64,000 nt of DNA, from NCBI RefSeq assembly GCF_007990545.2, contig NZ_AP019829.2, positions 558,001 to 622,000 on the forward strand, in the 5' to 3' direction. Below, one piece after another: positions 18,001 through 25,307 of this stretch. Positions within the stretch are counted from its first letter, which is position 1. Each line of letters opens with the position of its first letter. The DNA comes from Leptotrichia wadei (lineage in GTDB: Bacteria; Fusobacteriota; Fusobacteriia; Fusobacteriales; Leptotrichiaceae). The notes under the pieces were generated by a model. The model saw only the letters and a program-made list of their open reading frames with translations, ran no database searches and was not told the origin of the DNA. Made by a program: the position numbers and the translations under genes.

Positions 18001-19969
18001 CTTGAAAGGGGTAGTGGCAATTAATGGAGGTTACATTAAGAACTACGGACATATTAATGTAACAGGATCAGGATCTTACGGAATCGTAACAGACGGATCA
18101 AGATTCATCGTAGACGCAAACGGAAACCCAACAGAAGTGCTTAAATCAACAGATTCAAGATATACTTCATCATCTGCCGTGACAGCAGGGCAAACTAATG
18201 GAAATGGCGGAACAGACCTTTACGGAGGAAAAGAAAGCTCAATTGAGGAAGGGACAAGCGGAAATCCTAAGACAACAGGTGTCGGAACAACTATAACAGC
18301 TCCAGACATCGTGCCTATAACTAAGGTAAGTGTTGACGGAATCGACACGCCAATCTTTGATGTTGAAAGTGATGCGGCAAATCCTGGAGACTGGGCTAAG
18401 AACATAACAGTAAGCAGCAGCATTCAAACTGGAGGAACAAGAATAATTGACCTTTCAGTTAAGAATGAATGGGGTAATCCAGTATGGGAACACGCATACA
18501 AAGACCCATTGTCAGAAGTAACGTCAATCGGAATGTATGTTGACACGTCAGGAGTCAGATACACTAACCCAATTGACGGAATCCAAAACTTGCCTAAACT
18601 AGGAAAAGTTGACTTGTACTTCGGACCGGAAGCTACACTGTATACAAACTCTAAGGCAATCAGAATTGGGGATAAGGTTGATGTAAACGGAAACGTAACT
18701 AAGAGCAACATCCTAAAACCATTTAACGATGCATTGTCAAGACTGCCTGGAGGAGCAAAAGTGAACGTTCTTTCTGCAAGCTTGACTTGGCAAGTATTAG
18801 CAAAACTTGACTCTAACAACCAGTTGTCAGAAATTTACATGAGTAAAGTTCCTTATCATTCATTCGCATATGATAATGACAAGTCTCTAGTAAACTTCAC
18901 AAACAACTTGGACAACATTTATGAAATCGCAAGACAGGAAAGCGCTGAAAAAGTTATCTTCAACAAGCTGAACAGCTTAGGTAACGGAGAAGGGCATATA
19001 TTGGCTCAAGCATTTGACCAAATGAGAGGTCACATTTATGGTGGAGTTCAACAAAGAATCAAGTCTACATCAGATATTCTAGGTGGAGAAATCAGCAGCT
19101 TGAGAAGTGAAAGAAACGTTTCCAAGGATTCTAACAAGTTCAAGGCATTTGGACAAAGAAACGAATTCAAGACAGATACAGCAGGAATGCCAGACTGGTA
19201 CAGCAATGCAGGAGGATTTGCGTTTGTTCATGAAGATGAGACTGTAAGACTTGGACAGTCATCAGGATGGTCAGCAGGTGTAGTAAACAACTACTTCACA
19301 TTCAAGGATCTATCTAAATCATATGAAAACCAGGCAATGGCAAAAGTTGGAGTGTTCAAGTCAATCCCGCTTGACGCAAACGGAACATTCATACTTAGCC
19401 TAGGTGGAGATGGATTCTTTGGAAGAAATGACATGAAACGTAGATTCTGGGTAGTGGATCAACAGTTCAGAGCGAAAGCAAGCTACTACTCTTACGGTGC
19501 AGGGCTTAATGCAGGGCTTGAAAAATCATTTGTAGTAAATGACGGATTCAGCATAGTTCCAAATTTAGGAATCAGAGCGGAATACGGAAGATTCTCGTCA
19601 ATCCATGAAAAAGGTGACATGGCATTGAACGTCAAGAGCGACGACTACGTTTCAGTTAAGCCAAGCGTAGGAATTGACTTCAGATACAATCAGGAAGTAT
19701 TCAAGAATTCAAACTTGACAGCAAGCTTAGGATTTGCGTATGAAAACGAAATTGGAAAACTATACGATGTTGAAAATGAAGCAAGAATAGTAGGAGCATG
19801 GACAGACTACTTTGGAATAAGAGGAGACAAGGAAGACAAGAGAGGAAACTTCAAGTCAGACTTGAAACTTGGACTGGACAATGGAAGATTCGGATTCAAC
19901 GTAAACACAGGATACGATTCAAAAGGTCACAATTTCAGAGCAGGAATGGGCTTGAAAGTATTGTACTAA
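11465..19969 (+). CDS. Giant fusobacterial autotransporter, copy 1 (2834 aa)
   Basis: This type V secreted surface protein has three parts. Residues 1-190 are the fusobacterial autotransporter-associated N-terminal domain: an extended signal (LLISFLITGLLTIAPKLHA), a coiled coil (about 47-95) and FQFGTGYMNNDWG. The middle, about 190-1705, is a Gly/Asn/Thr-rich beta-helix passenger with short NNxI and GxGxxA repeats. The rest continues the passenger and ends in a beta-barrel closing with KVLY. It resembles large adhesins of the RadD class, but its target is unknown. AGGAGG lies 5 bases before the ATG. The first 570 and last 3390 coding bases recur almost exactly in the inverted copy at 29645-37987, while the middle is only related. 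The shared blocks use more GC-rich codons than the middle, suggesting separate histories or conversion between copies. Confidence 0.95.
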   Translation: MSNNLRQIARDLRSFVKRCKDVHYSDSLLISFLITGLLTIAPKLHADVADVASEQQEVTAQTYDAITDLRQSFMRARKENEKSLKGAQSELVQLLRQGDQVIKSPWSSFQFGTGYMNNDWGTTYRGRGGKFLEYYKRDNDLTKYVFDPTKHLYGATNLNIPRNKEPNSLTINPANIHEPYKPYVPERLDNINGPTAPSFRPDIKISNPVSTRVETYNFSESRNPTVVSAQGASKTSWGNFGVVTNTTGAPLEPDYTFSSTNYKSYNGWDGNTASDGYERNHINAPNETATITNIGGSGWGAMASMWNGRDFSTSTDLNNVRNTNWSWWYNPTTSWSSSVQYENLNGTSTSSITPGANNTLPYYTPGNYWNSNPYVDNQNVGYDYIYARSVSTWTYPGWWNWSNESATKTNAYNYYIDPAHQGESIYGTGNSYTSYYNAATLSGTRYVISGVTGNYATKADAAAAAVSQLIDAQHNSYWTARYNAWNNFGSSYSGTGAYRETLIYAPSNMNVNYTNAYIGNNHPGGSFMFVGPLSGGSGAVAANMEATRVHLYNGTSTKNNAAYVISTSGGTDRTLKLSNGSYIYGDGSGNNIGFNIQARDWNPTSSAVNIFSNADMSFYGNNNSVYKVNSHLGKLNISNGDAAPTAATFGHDNVAWDNGAFNTGVVRVNGNNNIVYDGLAPVEDSGGSKLYLSDVQVGGDNNIMVALQQQGYFGGEIKLQGAMGGGVMPATRNNVAVYANTAQGSVPYSAYAINSTGQPAGDMSKAVDIKVLNVGMGANTSNSTLVYADNATQVNVLAGDANNNNIISDGAEWRLPDGVTTTNALNRGYDVKRGAVSTNGVIGYATGGFTGIGKNTAVDTTASSTINFKAPVDMVSLNGVAYYTQDGGIITQIKDTRAAGYKSIIALADGVAQGKNRFSASTVKIKGNITAADNIMYVDQNAYNGAGTLVANGYQNIGGAAINGGYVLIEGATTNGGSTIETGTGANAASPGKSLIYGMGAYAKGTGSTVIYANGDNNTTTAAVSVVSGDRGALWAEDNGAIEFNGEITHQNNVGLGKVINTKNGTTDEPRFGRGIITNDSVGDRTNDHDSISPFYVKRNLNANTLGSNSNDTAHITFNKDTTIYMYDGILLNGNIYGSTYNNDKGYAISDYHKDVTSASDQWKAAKYRGMSKVTTEIKSDNVVIGVVNQAKDEIVWTSTKAGGTGVPGTPSTNFLSGIGAYAGNMVIKNTDNHKIDTTLINGSLKIDNDVNIEDIQETKPTGVTDPKNDTFNHIKMESEIVTNNKKVSGDAANRALTGADNKTNYQVRNVGFALANSLSRWDNPNNQNPTWIKTSKDQSKFVNLKEVDIWGGRKEGTEAKPVITGLLVNFGTIQNGDGTNKGYIRVDHGNAIVGTDGSVLQNMKGSEITVTGQYKKPTSNAPTRGTNGNRGDDTDYAGENYGIVGISDTYEVRYNYSDLINHSGTDNSVKIEHEDAKIFVEGDQATGIYAENRGNAAKDNIIINYKNGTAGTNGIDVRNSNVTNADARGIGIALVNNVKDYVSKLNAGGTINLTGASDGAFTFGNKATNTGLGSLTLQMGKNDILTGKNGIGIYAEAAKINLSSDKFTVETQDNGVGLWGVDDTNVAEGANHQKTFQYNYSGASNKNGFAMAFTGKKSGVTNASNDLDIKFTNVKDTNVNLAYELTESKAATPTANRGTYKGIVGILVNTNDGADTVTNRGNIEEDSSSKTNVRAYGAVVNKGTFVNFGKIKLNDSLDAQASTLTSEDMKKVNVGIFANSTNKLDTTITNRGDITIGDSTNNKNIGSWAIYGYNVNTDSKEDGTKSKITINRNNYGIYSGDGNVNIKNTKLLVGNDTVLGHVQTTSGVSTAPGAYPINRQTAYANANDLLSGLDKPRELDSAIGVYIDKGSVARNINVSADMDIDRFSYGIVMAEKNGGPATNVTIGDGAYTLDASGKVNSLTATDAPTVVLASNRTAGGQVKSTAPSNPKVPEETKEQGNAVYYYSADTASRGKSWANVTMNGDYNTAYYTKGSMDNFGTIDLRSKYDVDNNNTARGYGNVGIFSANTSAPSTNYGTITTGMSDTVNMEYSAAMAAGRNHYKTDGNFDKTTEEGYIVNRGNIIVKEKEGIGMFATGAGSKAVNYGNIRLEGESAIGMYLDRGAIGENYGEIEGNAQSLKGVVAINGGYIKNYGHINVTGSGSYGIVTDGSRFIVDANGNPTEVLKSTDSRYTSSSAVTAGQTNGNGGTDLYGGKESSIEEGTSGNPKTTGVGTTITAPDIVPITKVSVDGIDTPIFDVESDAANPGDWAKNITVSSSIQTGGTRIIDLSVKNEWGNPVWEHAYKDPLSEVTSIGMYVDTSGVRYTNPIDGIQNLPKLGKVDLYFGPEATLYTNSKAIRIGDKVDVNGNVTKSNILKPFNDALSRLPGGAKVNVLSASLTWQVLAKLDSNNQLSEIYMSKVPYHSFAYDNDKSLVNFTNNLDNIYEIARQESAEKVIFNKLNSLGNGEGHILAQAFDQMRGHIYGGVQQRIKSTSDILGGEISSLRSERNVSKDSNKFKAFGQRNEFKTDTAGMPDWYSNAGGFAFVHEDETVRLGQSSGWSAGVVNNYFTFKDLSKSYENQAMAKVGVFKSIPLDANGTFILSLGGDGFFGRNDMKRRFWVVDQQFRAKASYYSYGAGLNAGLEKSFVVNDGFSIVPNLGIRAEYGRFSSIHEKGDMALNVKSDDYVSVKPSVGIDFRYNQEVFKNSNLTASLGFAYENEIGKLYDVENEARIVGAWTDYFGIRGDKEDKRGNFKSDLKLGLDNGRFGFNVNTGYDSKGHNFRAGMGLKVLY

Positions 19970-20043
19970 AAAATTCTAGGAATGAGGGAAACATGCTAGA
20001 CAAAATGGGAGGAGGGCTGCCAGTGATGGCGGCTCTTCTTTTT
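16580..20043 (+). repeat. Inverted repeat, 3' arm of autotransporter copy 1
   Basis: This 3464-base block covers the conserved passenger end, the beta-barrel and the terminator. It is repeated in inverted orientation at 29571-33034 with the same length and only scattered substitutions. Confidence 0.92.
20012..20043 (+). terminator. Terminator of autotransporter copy 1
   Basis: The GGGCTGCCA / TGGCGGCTC stem around a GTGA loop is followed by TTCTTTTT. It is the same hairpin as after copy 2. Confidence 0.85.
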
Positions 20044-20160
20044 GTTTATCGAACTTAGTAAAAAAATTTTTAATAAAAGCAATATTTAATGGAAAATTTT
20101 GAAAAATATGGTAAAATAATAGTATAAATTAAAAATTATTTATTTTAGGAGGAAAAAAAG

Positions 20161-21159
20161 ATGAAAAAAATTATGAGAGGTGTACTGTTATTCGGTATGT
20201 TAGGAGGAATGCTTTTGTCTTGTGGAAATAAGAAGGGTAATGATTCTCAAGAGCAAAAAAAGGATTCTAAAGTTAGTGAAAAAGTTTATAAAATTGGGCT
20301 GTCGCAAATTGTGGATCATCCAGCGTTGAATGCGGCAAAGCAAGGATTTAAGGATGCGTTGGCTAAGGCTGGAGTGAAGGCTGATTATGATGATAAGATT
20401 GCAAATAATGATATGAGTAACCAGACTTTGATTATGCAGCAGTTTGCAGCAGACAAGAAGGATTTGGTTTTTGCAATTACTACTCCAACGGCACAGGCGG
20501 CTAAGAATCAAGTTGGGCATGAAACACCAGTTGTATTTGGATCAGTTACAGATCCTAAGAGTGCAGGGCTTGAAGGAATCCCAAATGTTACAGGAACAAG
20601 CGGCGCAGCACCAGTTACTGAAAATTTGAAATTAATGAGAGAGTTGTTACCAGGAGCTAAGAAAATAGGGATAATTTATAATTCATCTGAACAAAATTCG
20701 GTTTCTGAAGTAAATAATTTGAAAAAGCTGGCAGGGAAATATGGATTTACAGTAATTGAAAAGGCTGTTACAAATGGTACAGAAATGGTTGCGGCTGCAA
20801 ATCTTATTGCAAAAGATATTGATATTTATTATGCTATTCAAGACAATACGGTAGCTTCATATTTTGCGGCAATACTTGATGTGTTTAATAAATCAAAAAT
20901 ACCAGTTCTAGCTACAAATAACGTATTCTCCAATGCAGGAGGGCTAATTTCCCAAGGAACTACCGATTATAACATTGGTTACCGTTCTGGTGAAATTGCA
21001 GCAGAAATTTTATTAAAAGGCAAAAAACCAAGCGAGATTCCAATAGAAACTGTTAAAAATCTTCAAATAGAAATTAATAAGCAAAATATGGAATCATTGG
21101 GTATAAAAATACCGGACAGCATTTTAAAACAGGCTAAGATGGTAGAAACTAAAAAATAA
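20161..21159 (+). CDS. ABC transporter substrate-binding lipoprotein
   Basis: The protein is a periplasmic-binding-fold lipoprotein of the ABC_sub_bind (PF04392) type, whose members often serve tryptophan, tyrosine or unidentified small ligands. The signal ends LGGMLLSCG, a lipobox with Cys at residue 21, followed by a charged linker. The body shows KIGLSQIVDHPALNAAKQGF, DLVFAITTPTAQAA, TPVVFGSVTDPKSAGL and YKIGYRSGE-like segments in family order. AGGAGG precedes the ATG. No permease or ATPase gene lies beside it, so its transporter partners must be elsewhere. It sits between the inverted autotransporter copies and shares a bidirectional terminator with typA. Confidence 0.9.
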   Translation: MKKIMRGVLLFGMLGGMLLSCGNKKGNDSQEQKKDSKVSEKVYKIGLSQIVDHPALNAAKQGFKDALAKAGVKADYDDKIANNDMSNQTLIMQQFAADKKDLVFAITTPTAQAAKNQVGHETPVVFGSVTDPKSAGLEGIPNVTGTSGAAPVTENLKLMRELLPGAKKIGIIYNSSEQNSVSEVNNLKKLAGKYGFTVIEKAVTNGTEMVAAANLIAKDIDIYYAIQDNTVASYFAAILDVFNKSKIPVLATNNVFSNAGGLISQGTTDYNIGYRSGEIAAEILLKGKKPSEIPIETVKNLQIEINKQNMESLGIKIPDSILKQAKMVETKK

Positions 21160-21172
21160 TTAATATAATAAA

Positions 21173-21207
21173 AAGCTGGAGCTGTTTAAATAACTCCAGT
21201 TTTTTTA
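21173..21207. terminator. Bidirectional terminator between the binding lipoprotein gene and typA
   Basis: CTGGAG (21176-21181) and CTCCAG (21194-21199) form the stem. A T run follows on plus, and CTTTTTATTAT follows on minus. Confidence 0.85.
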
Positions 21208-21232
21208 TTTAGTTTAAGGTATTACAGTTTTA

Positions 21233-23041
21233 TCAGTTTTTATTTTCGTGTTTTTTTCTTTCATTAGCATTCAAATATTTTTTTCTAAGTCTAATAAAGT
21301 TAGGTGTAATTTCTACCAATTCATCATTTTCAATATATTCAAGTGCCAGTTCCAATGTAAATTCCTTTGGAGGTGCTAATTTTACAGCGTCATCACTTCC
21401 AGCAGCCCTCATATTTGTAAGTTTTTTACCTTTACATACGTTTACAACCAAGTCATTTTCTCTTGAATGTTCTCCAACTATCATACCTTCATAAACTTCC
21501 ACTCCTGGTCCAATAAATAGGATTCCACGTGGCTGCAAGTTGTTTAATGAATAACCTAGACTTGTTCCTGGCTCCATTGCAATTAGAACTCCCCTTCTTC
21601 TTCCTGTAACTTCCCCTTTGAAAGGTTCGTATTCGTAAAAAGAGTGATTCAGGATTCCTGTTCCTCTTGTTTCTGTTAAAAATTCGTTTCTAAATCCGAT
21701 TAATCCACGTGATGGCACTTTGAACTCAAGTCTTGTGTAGCCGTCGCTTCCTTGATTCATATTTACCATTTCACCTTTCCTAAGTCCTAATTTTTCAATT
21801 ACAACTCCTACAAATTCATCGGCAACATCAATAATTGCAAGTTCGATTGGCTCCATTTTCTGTCCATTTTTTTCCTTAAAGATAACTTCAGGCTTTGAAA
21901 CTGCCACTTCGTATCCTTCTCTCCTCATATTTTCAAGCAAAATAGATAATTGAAGTTCGCCTCTTCCTTTTACAATAAAGGCATCTGGCGAGTCTGTCAT
22001 TTCAAGTCTCATACTAACGTTATGATTTACCTCCTTTTGTAATCTTTCCAAAATATTTCTAGAAGTTACAAATTTCCCATCTTGCCCAGCAAATGGCGAA
22101 TCATTTACAACAAAAGTCATCGCAAGCGTTGGCTCGTCAATGTCAATTAGCGGCAATGGTTTTGGATTTTCCTTACTTGCCACAGTTTCTCCTATGTCAA
22201 TTTTTTCAATTCCTGCAATTGTTACAATGTCTCCGGCAAACGCTTCTTCCATTTCAACTTTTTTAAGTCCGTCATATCCATAAATTCTAGTAATTTTTCC
22301 ATTCACCAAGTCGCCATTTCTTTTAATTAACGTAACTTCCTGATTTTTTTCAATTTTTCCGTTGTAAATTCTTCCAGTCCCTAATTTTCCAACATATTCA
22401 TCATATTCCGTATTTGTAACAAGCATTTGCAATGGTTCATTTACATCACCTTCAGGATCATCAACGTGCTTCATAATTTCATCATAAAGTGGTTTCATAT
22501 CCTTATCTTCATCTTCCAATTCCAGTTTAGCATATCCATTTTTAGCCGATGCATAAACTACTGGAAAATCAAGCTGAGCATCATTTGCTCCCAAATCCAC
22601 AAACAAATCAAATACAGAATCCACAACAGCATCAGGATCTGAATTTGGCCTGTCAATCTTATTAACTACCACAATTGGACGAAGCCCATGTTCTAGTGCC
22701 TGTTTTAATACATATTTAGTCTGTGGCATGACTCCTTCAAAAGCGTCCACCAAAAGCAATACAGAATCCACCATTTTCAAGATTCTTTGCACCTCTCCAC
22801 CAAAATCCGCATGCCCTGGAGTATCCACAATATTTATCTTATATCCATCATAATGAAATGAAGCATTTTTAGAAAAGATTGTAATCCCTCTTTCCTTCTC
22901 CAAATCATCACTATCCATAATTCTTTCATCTACTTTTTCATGTTCCCCAAATGTCCCCGCCTGTTTTAATAAAGCATCGACAAGAGTTGTTTTCCCGTGA
23001 TCTACGTGCGCAATAATTGCAATATTTTTAATTTTGTTCAT
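21233..23041 (-). CDS. typA: Translational GTPase TypA/BipA
   Basis: TypA is a ribosome-binding GTPase of the EF-G/LepA group involved in 50S assembly and growth under stress or cold. It starts NKIKNIAIIAHVDHGKTTLV with the G1 loop, then RGITIFSKNA (G2), DTPGHADFGGE (G3) and NKIDRP (G4). The C-terminal TypA-specific part has PSRGLIGFRNEFLTETRGTGI. The 602 residues match the family. The start is fixed by the conserved N-terminus, but only AAAGG abuts the ATG; the good AGGAGG is 32 bases upstream with a perfect hairpin between. The toxin B module lies just upstream in the same direction without a clear terminator, so read-through into typA is possible. Confidence 0.96.
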   Translation of the reverse strand: MNKIKNIAIIAHVDHGKTTLVDALLKQAGTFGEHEKVDERIMDSDDLEKERGITIFSKNASFHYDGYKINIVDTPGHADFGGEVQRILKMVDSVLLLVDAFEGVMPQTKYVLKQALEHGLRPIVVVNKIDRPNSDPDAVVDSVFDLFVDLGANDAQLDFPVVYASAKNGYAKLELEDEDKDMKPLYDEIMKHVDDPEGDVNEPLQMLVTNTEYDEYVGKLGTGRIYNGKIEKNQEVTLIKRNGDLVNGKITRIYGYDGLKKVEMEEAFAGDIVTIAGIEKIDIGETVASKENPKPLPLIDIDEPTLAMTFVVNDSPFAGQDGKFVTSRNILERLQKEVNHNVSMRLEMTDSPDAFIVKGRGELQLSILLENMRREGYEVAVSKPEVIFKEKNGQKMEPIELAIIDVADEFVGVVIEKLGLRKGEMVNMNQGSDGYTRLEFKVPSRGLIGFRNEFLTETRGTGILNHSFYEYEPFKGEVTGRRRGVLIAMEPGTSLGYSLNNLQPRGILFIGPGVEVYEGMIVGEHSRENDLVVNVCKGKKLTNMRAAGSDDAVKLAPPKEFTLELALEYIENDELVEITPNFIRLRKKYLNANERKKHENKN

Positions 23042-23079
23042 CCTTTATTTTAACAAATTTTTTGTTAATTTTTCCTCCT
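23042..23079 (-). promoter_or_regulatory. typA ribosome-binding region with hairpin spacer
   Basis: AGGAGG (plus 23074-23079) is separated from the ATG (plus 23041) by 32 bases. These contain a perfect 8-bp hairpin, TTAACAAA / TTTGTTAA (plus 23050-23068). Folding it would bring the Shine-Dalgarno to about 13 bases from the start. Confidence 0.55.
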
Positions 23080-23135
23080 TAAATTTTAAAATTACTATCC
23101 CCTAAGGGTTGAGGAGCAGAGGTGAAATTCATGTC

Positions 23136-23198
23136 CTATCTATTCAAGCTGTAAAAAATAATTACAAATAGAATAAATATCGCAATGAAATCTACCAT
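23136..23198 (-). CDS. Candidate type I toxin peptide, module B (20 aa)
   Basis: The peptide is MVDFIAIFILFVIIFYSLNR, a single membrane-spanning helix with a basic end. AGGAGG (plus 23206-23211) lies 7 bases before the ATG. A TGTTATAAT extended -10 follows the upstream RNA's terminator. The leader segment ATTTGTATATGAG (plus 23210-23222) overlapping the Shine-Dalgarno is complementary to RNA C, not to its own RNA B. The nucleotide sequence of the ORF is identical to module D and nearly so to C. The 3' region carries CACCTCTGCTCCTC, able to pair with the Shine-Dalgarno. Toxicity is inferred from these features. Confidence 0.75.
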   Translation of the reverse strand: MVDFIAIFILFVIIFYSLNR

Positions 23199-23258
23199 CC
23201 CACTACCTCCTCATATACAAATTGTGAATTATGCTAAAATTCACTTAATTATTATAAC

Positions 23259-23340
23259 AAAAAAGACTGGAAAAATCCAGCCTAATTTATGGCATATTTT
23301 TTTTAAACGTTATATAAAGTTCTCCTTAGAGATTTTATAC
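23259..23340 (-). ncRNA. Candidate antitoxin RNA, module B
   Basis: The promoter is TTGACA (plus 23369-23374), 16 bases, TATAAT (plus 23347-23352). The terminator is GGCTGGA-TTTT-TCCAGTC with six T. The segment CTTTATATAACGTTT (plus 23305-23319) is a perfect 15-nt complement of the leader of toxin C (plus 25029-25043). It has no such match to the adjacent toxin B leader. Confidence 0.72.
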
Positions 23341-23390
23341 AAATTTATTATAACATATTTTACAAAAATGTCAAATATTAAATTCAGACC

Positions 23391-24911
23391 GACAGAGTAA
23401 AAAATATAGGGGCAAATAAATTTAATCAAATTTTTAATTAACAAAAAAGAGGAAACCAGTTACAATATAATCGCCAAACTCTATTGAAAGGTGGTTCCCT
23501 CTATGATTAGAATATCAGATTTTTCTTCGCTTGTAAAGACTTTTTTTAAAAATATTTTTTCCTTCAGACTTCCGTTTGAGCAGCAGTTTAAGCTGTTTGT
23601 CTCAAAGGCCTTTGAAACGCTGTTTAGAGTTTATGTCAAAAGAGTTGATGATGCCTTTTTCCATTCCGATGAAAGAAAAGATAAATTTAAAAGCAAAGGA
23701 TTTGTTAAAAGAACTGTTACTACTGCTTTCGGGCATGTCACTTTTGAACGTCGAAAATATGCAGACAAGAAAACAGGCATTCACTACTACATTGATGAAA
23801 AAATTGGGCTTAAGCGGTACAGAAGGCTTTCTGAGGAGCTGATTTTTACTATACTTTTTTGAGTATCAATATGCTACGGCTTCATTTCTTGCAAAGACTT
23901 ACGGTGTTTCAAGGGCTACTGTGTACAATCTTGTCAATTCTTTTGAAATGCCGAAACTTGATATTGAAAGATTTGAAAGGGATGACGATTCGCCAGTATA
24001 TATGGAGATTGATGAAGACCATATGAAGTGCAGAAGAAGTAAAAACACATATATGAGGATGGTTTCAATACATCGTGGAATTGAGGAACTCTGCAGGGAC
24101 AGAAACAAACTTATTGACAAACACACAATAATGTTCCCTGCATCCGTATCCCTTGAGGAAGTGTCGGAATATGTGCTTAACTATCTTGAAAAGAGATACA
24201 ATATGGACAAGAAGAAGCTGATTGTGAACTCTGATGGGGGAATATGGATAGACAGCTTTGCAGGGGAGCTTAGGATTTACAATCCGATACACATTTATGA
24301 CAAGTTTCATCTAGCAAAAGCTATAGTTGAAATTTCCAAGAAGGACAAGGGAATATCAAAAAATCTTTACAGGTGGCTTGAGAAAGATAACTTTGCAGGA
24401 CTTGAAAATTTTTATGAGAATTTCAAGGAAAAGGAGAATGTGAGCCAGAGAAGAAAGGAGCAGATGAAGATGCTGCTTAACCAGTATGAGAAGATAAGAA
24501 GGATATATACTGAAGAGGATTACATAGGCTCAAGGACGGAAGCCCTTGTGTCCCACGAATGCTCAAGATTTTTGTCAAGCAGGTCGAAAGCGTTTTCAAG
24601 AAGGAAGATAAAGGCAAGAGCGTTATACCACACTTTCTTTGCAAACTATGGAAAAAACAGGGAAAAGGCGTATGAACTGTACTTTAGCGGCAAAAGAACG
24701 AGTTCACTAGAAAAGGTAATAGAGATGGAACGCTTGCCAGAAATTGTTAATGAAACAGGAAAAAGCACAAACATTCCATATTTGAGAGGAGGAGAATGTC
24801 CGATTAGGGAAGTTTTGAAAGAAATATCACAAAGTAAAATATTTTAAAAAAAGCAGTCAAAAAAGATTTGTTGTGGTATTTAATGACCGCCCCTATATTT
24901 TTTACTCTGTC
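23391..24911 (+). mobile_element. ISLre2-like insertion sequence with 23-bp inverted ends
   Basis: The ends at 23391-23413 and 24889-24911 are perfect 23-bp inverted repeats starting GACAGAGTAAAAAATATAGG. The direct repeat TTCAGACC flanks the element (23383-23390 and 24912-24919), an 8-bp target duplication. The insertion lies exactly between RNA promoter B and the end of toxin module C, splitting a tandem array. The uninterrupted junction can be seen between modules C and D at about 25198-25215. Confidence 0.88.
23503..24847 (+). pseudogene. ISLre2/UPF0236-family transposase, frameshifted
   Basis: The product is a transposase of the UPF0236 (ISLre2) family. The first part runs from ATG 23503 (AAAGGTGG upstream) to a stop at 23860-23862. 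The second frame continues FFEYQYATASFLAKTYGVSRATVYNL through the conserved catalytic region (VYMEIDEDH, LIVNSDGGIWID, YDKFHLAKAI) to 24847. A run of six T at about 23854-23859 marks the shift: five T would restore one ORF of about 448 codons, the usual size. The needed shift is +1, not the -1 type used by several IS families, so a single-base insertion is the simplest reading. The ends and target duplication are intact. Confidence 0.85.
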
Positions 24912-24954
24912 TTCAGACCCCTAAGGGTTGAGGAGCAGAGGTGAAATTCATTCT

Positions 24955-25017
24955 CTATCTATTCAAGCTGTAATAAACAATTACAAACAGAATAAATATC
25001 GCAATGAAATCTACCAT
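24955..25017 (-). CDS. Candidate type I toxin peptide, module C (20 aa)
   Basis: The peptide MVDFIAIFILFVIVYYSLNR differs from B and D only at residues 14-15 (VY for IF). AGGAGG (plus 25025-25030) lies 7 bases before the ATG. Its leader has AAACGTTATATAAAG directly abutting the Shine-Dalgarno. RNA B carries the perfect 15-nt complement, whereas RNA C just upstream does not. The mRNA's 3' end has the same CACCTCTGCTCCTC segment and the CCCTTAGGGG palindrome without a T run, and the IS follows immediately. Confidence 0.75.
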   Translation of the reverse strand: MVDFIAIFILFVIVYYSLNR

Positions 25018-25079
25018 CTCACTACCTCCTTTATATAACGTTTCGTGAATCATGCCAAAATTCACTTAATTATTATAAC

Positions 25080-25159
25080 AAAAAAGACCGGAAAAATCCA
25101 GTCTAATTTGTAGCATATTTTTTTTATTTGTATATGAGTTCCCCTTAGAGATTTTATAC
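25080..25159 (-). ncRNA. Candidate antitoxin RNA, module C
   Basis: The promoter is TTGACA (plus 25188-25193), 16 bases, TATAAT (plus 25166-25171). The terminator is GACTGGA-TTTT-TCCGGTC followed by T. The segment CTCATATACAAAT (plus 25126-25138) is a perfect 13-nt complement of toxin B's leader (plus 23210-23222), so this RNA targets the other module. Confidence 0.72.
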
Positions 25160-25244
25160 AAATTTATTATAACATATTTTACAAAAATGTCAAATATTAA
25201 ATTCAGACCCCTAAGGGTTGAGGAGCAGAGGTGAAATTCATTCT

Positions 25245-25307
25245 CTATCTATTCAAGCTGTAAAAAATAATTACAAATAGAATAAATATCGCAATGAAAT
25301 CTACCAT
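25245..25307 (-). CDS. Candidate type I toxin peptide, module D (20 aa)
   Basis: The ORF is identical in nucleotide sequence to that of module B. The Shine-Dalgarno is weaker (AGAAGG, plus 25315-25320, 7 bases from the ATG). The leader segment ATTCTACAAAG (plus 25319-25329) is complementary to the RNA of the same module over 11 bases, so this module is self-matched. An extended -10 (TATAAT preceded by AC, less ideal than in B and C) follows the RNA terminator. The 3' end is followed directly by the promoter of RNA C. Confidence 0.73.
   Translation of the reverse strand: MVDFIAIFILFVIIFYSLNR

Noticed and set aside
18424..18819. 131-codon minus-strand ORF inside autotransporter copy 1, repeated in copy 2 (30795-31190)
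   Set aside because: Its conservation follows from the near identity of the two 3' blocks. Codon use and composition show it to be a shadow of the autotransporter frame.
23131..23154. Tiny plus-strand ORF (MSYLFKL) opposite toxin B with a Shine-Dalgarno-like GAGGTG
   Set aside because: It lacks a start codon in the otherwise nearly identical modules C and D, so it is chance.
23841..23935. Programmed frameshifting in the IS transposase
   Set aside because: The shift needed is +1 and the site is a plain T6 run. The family normally uses one ORF, so a simple indel is more likely.
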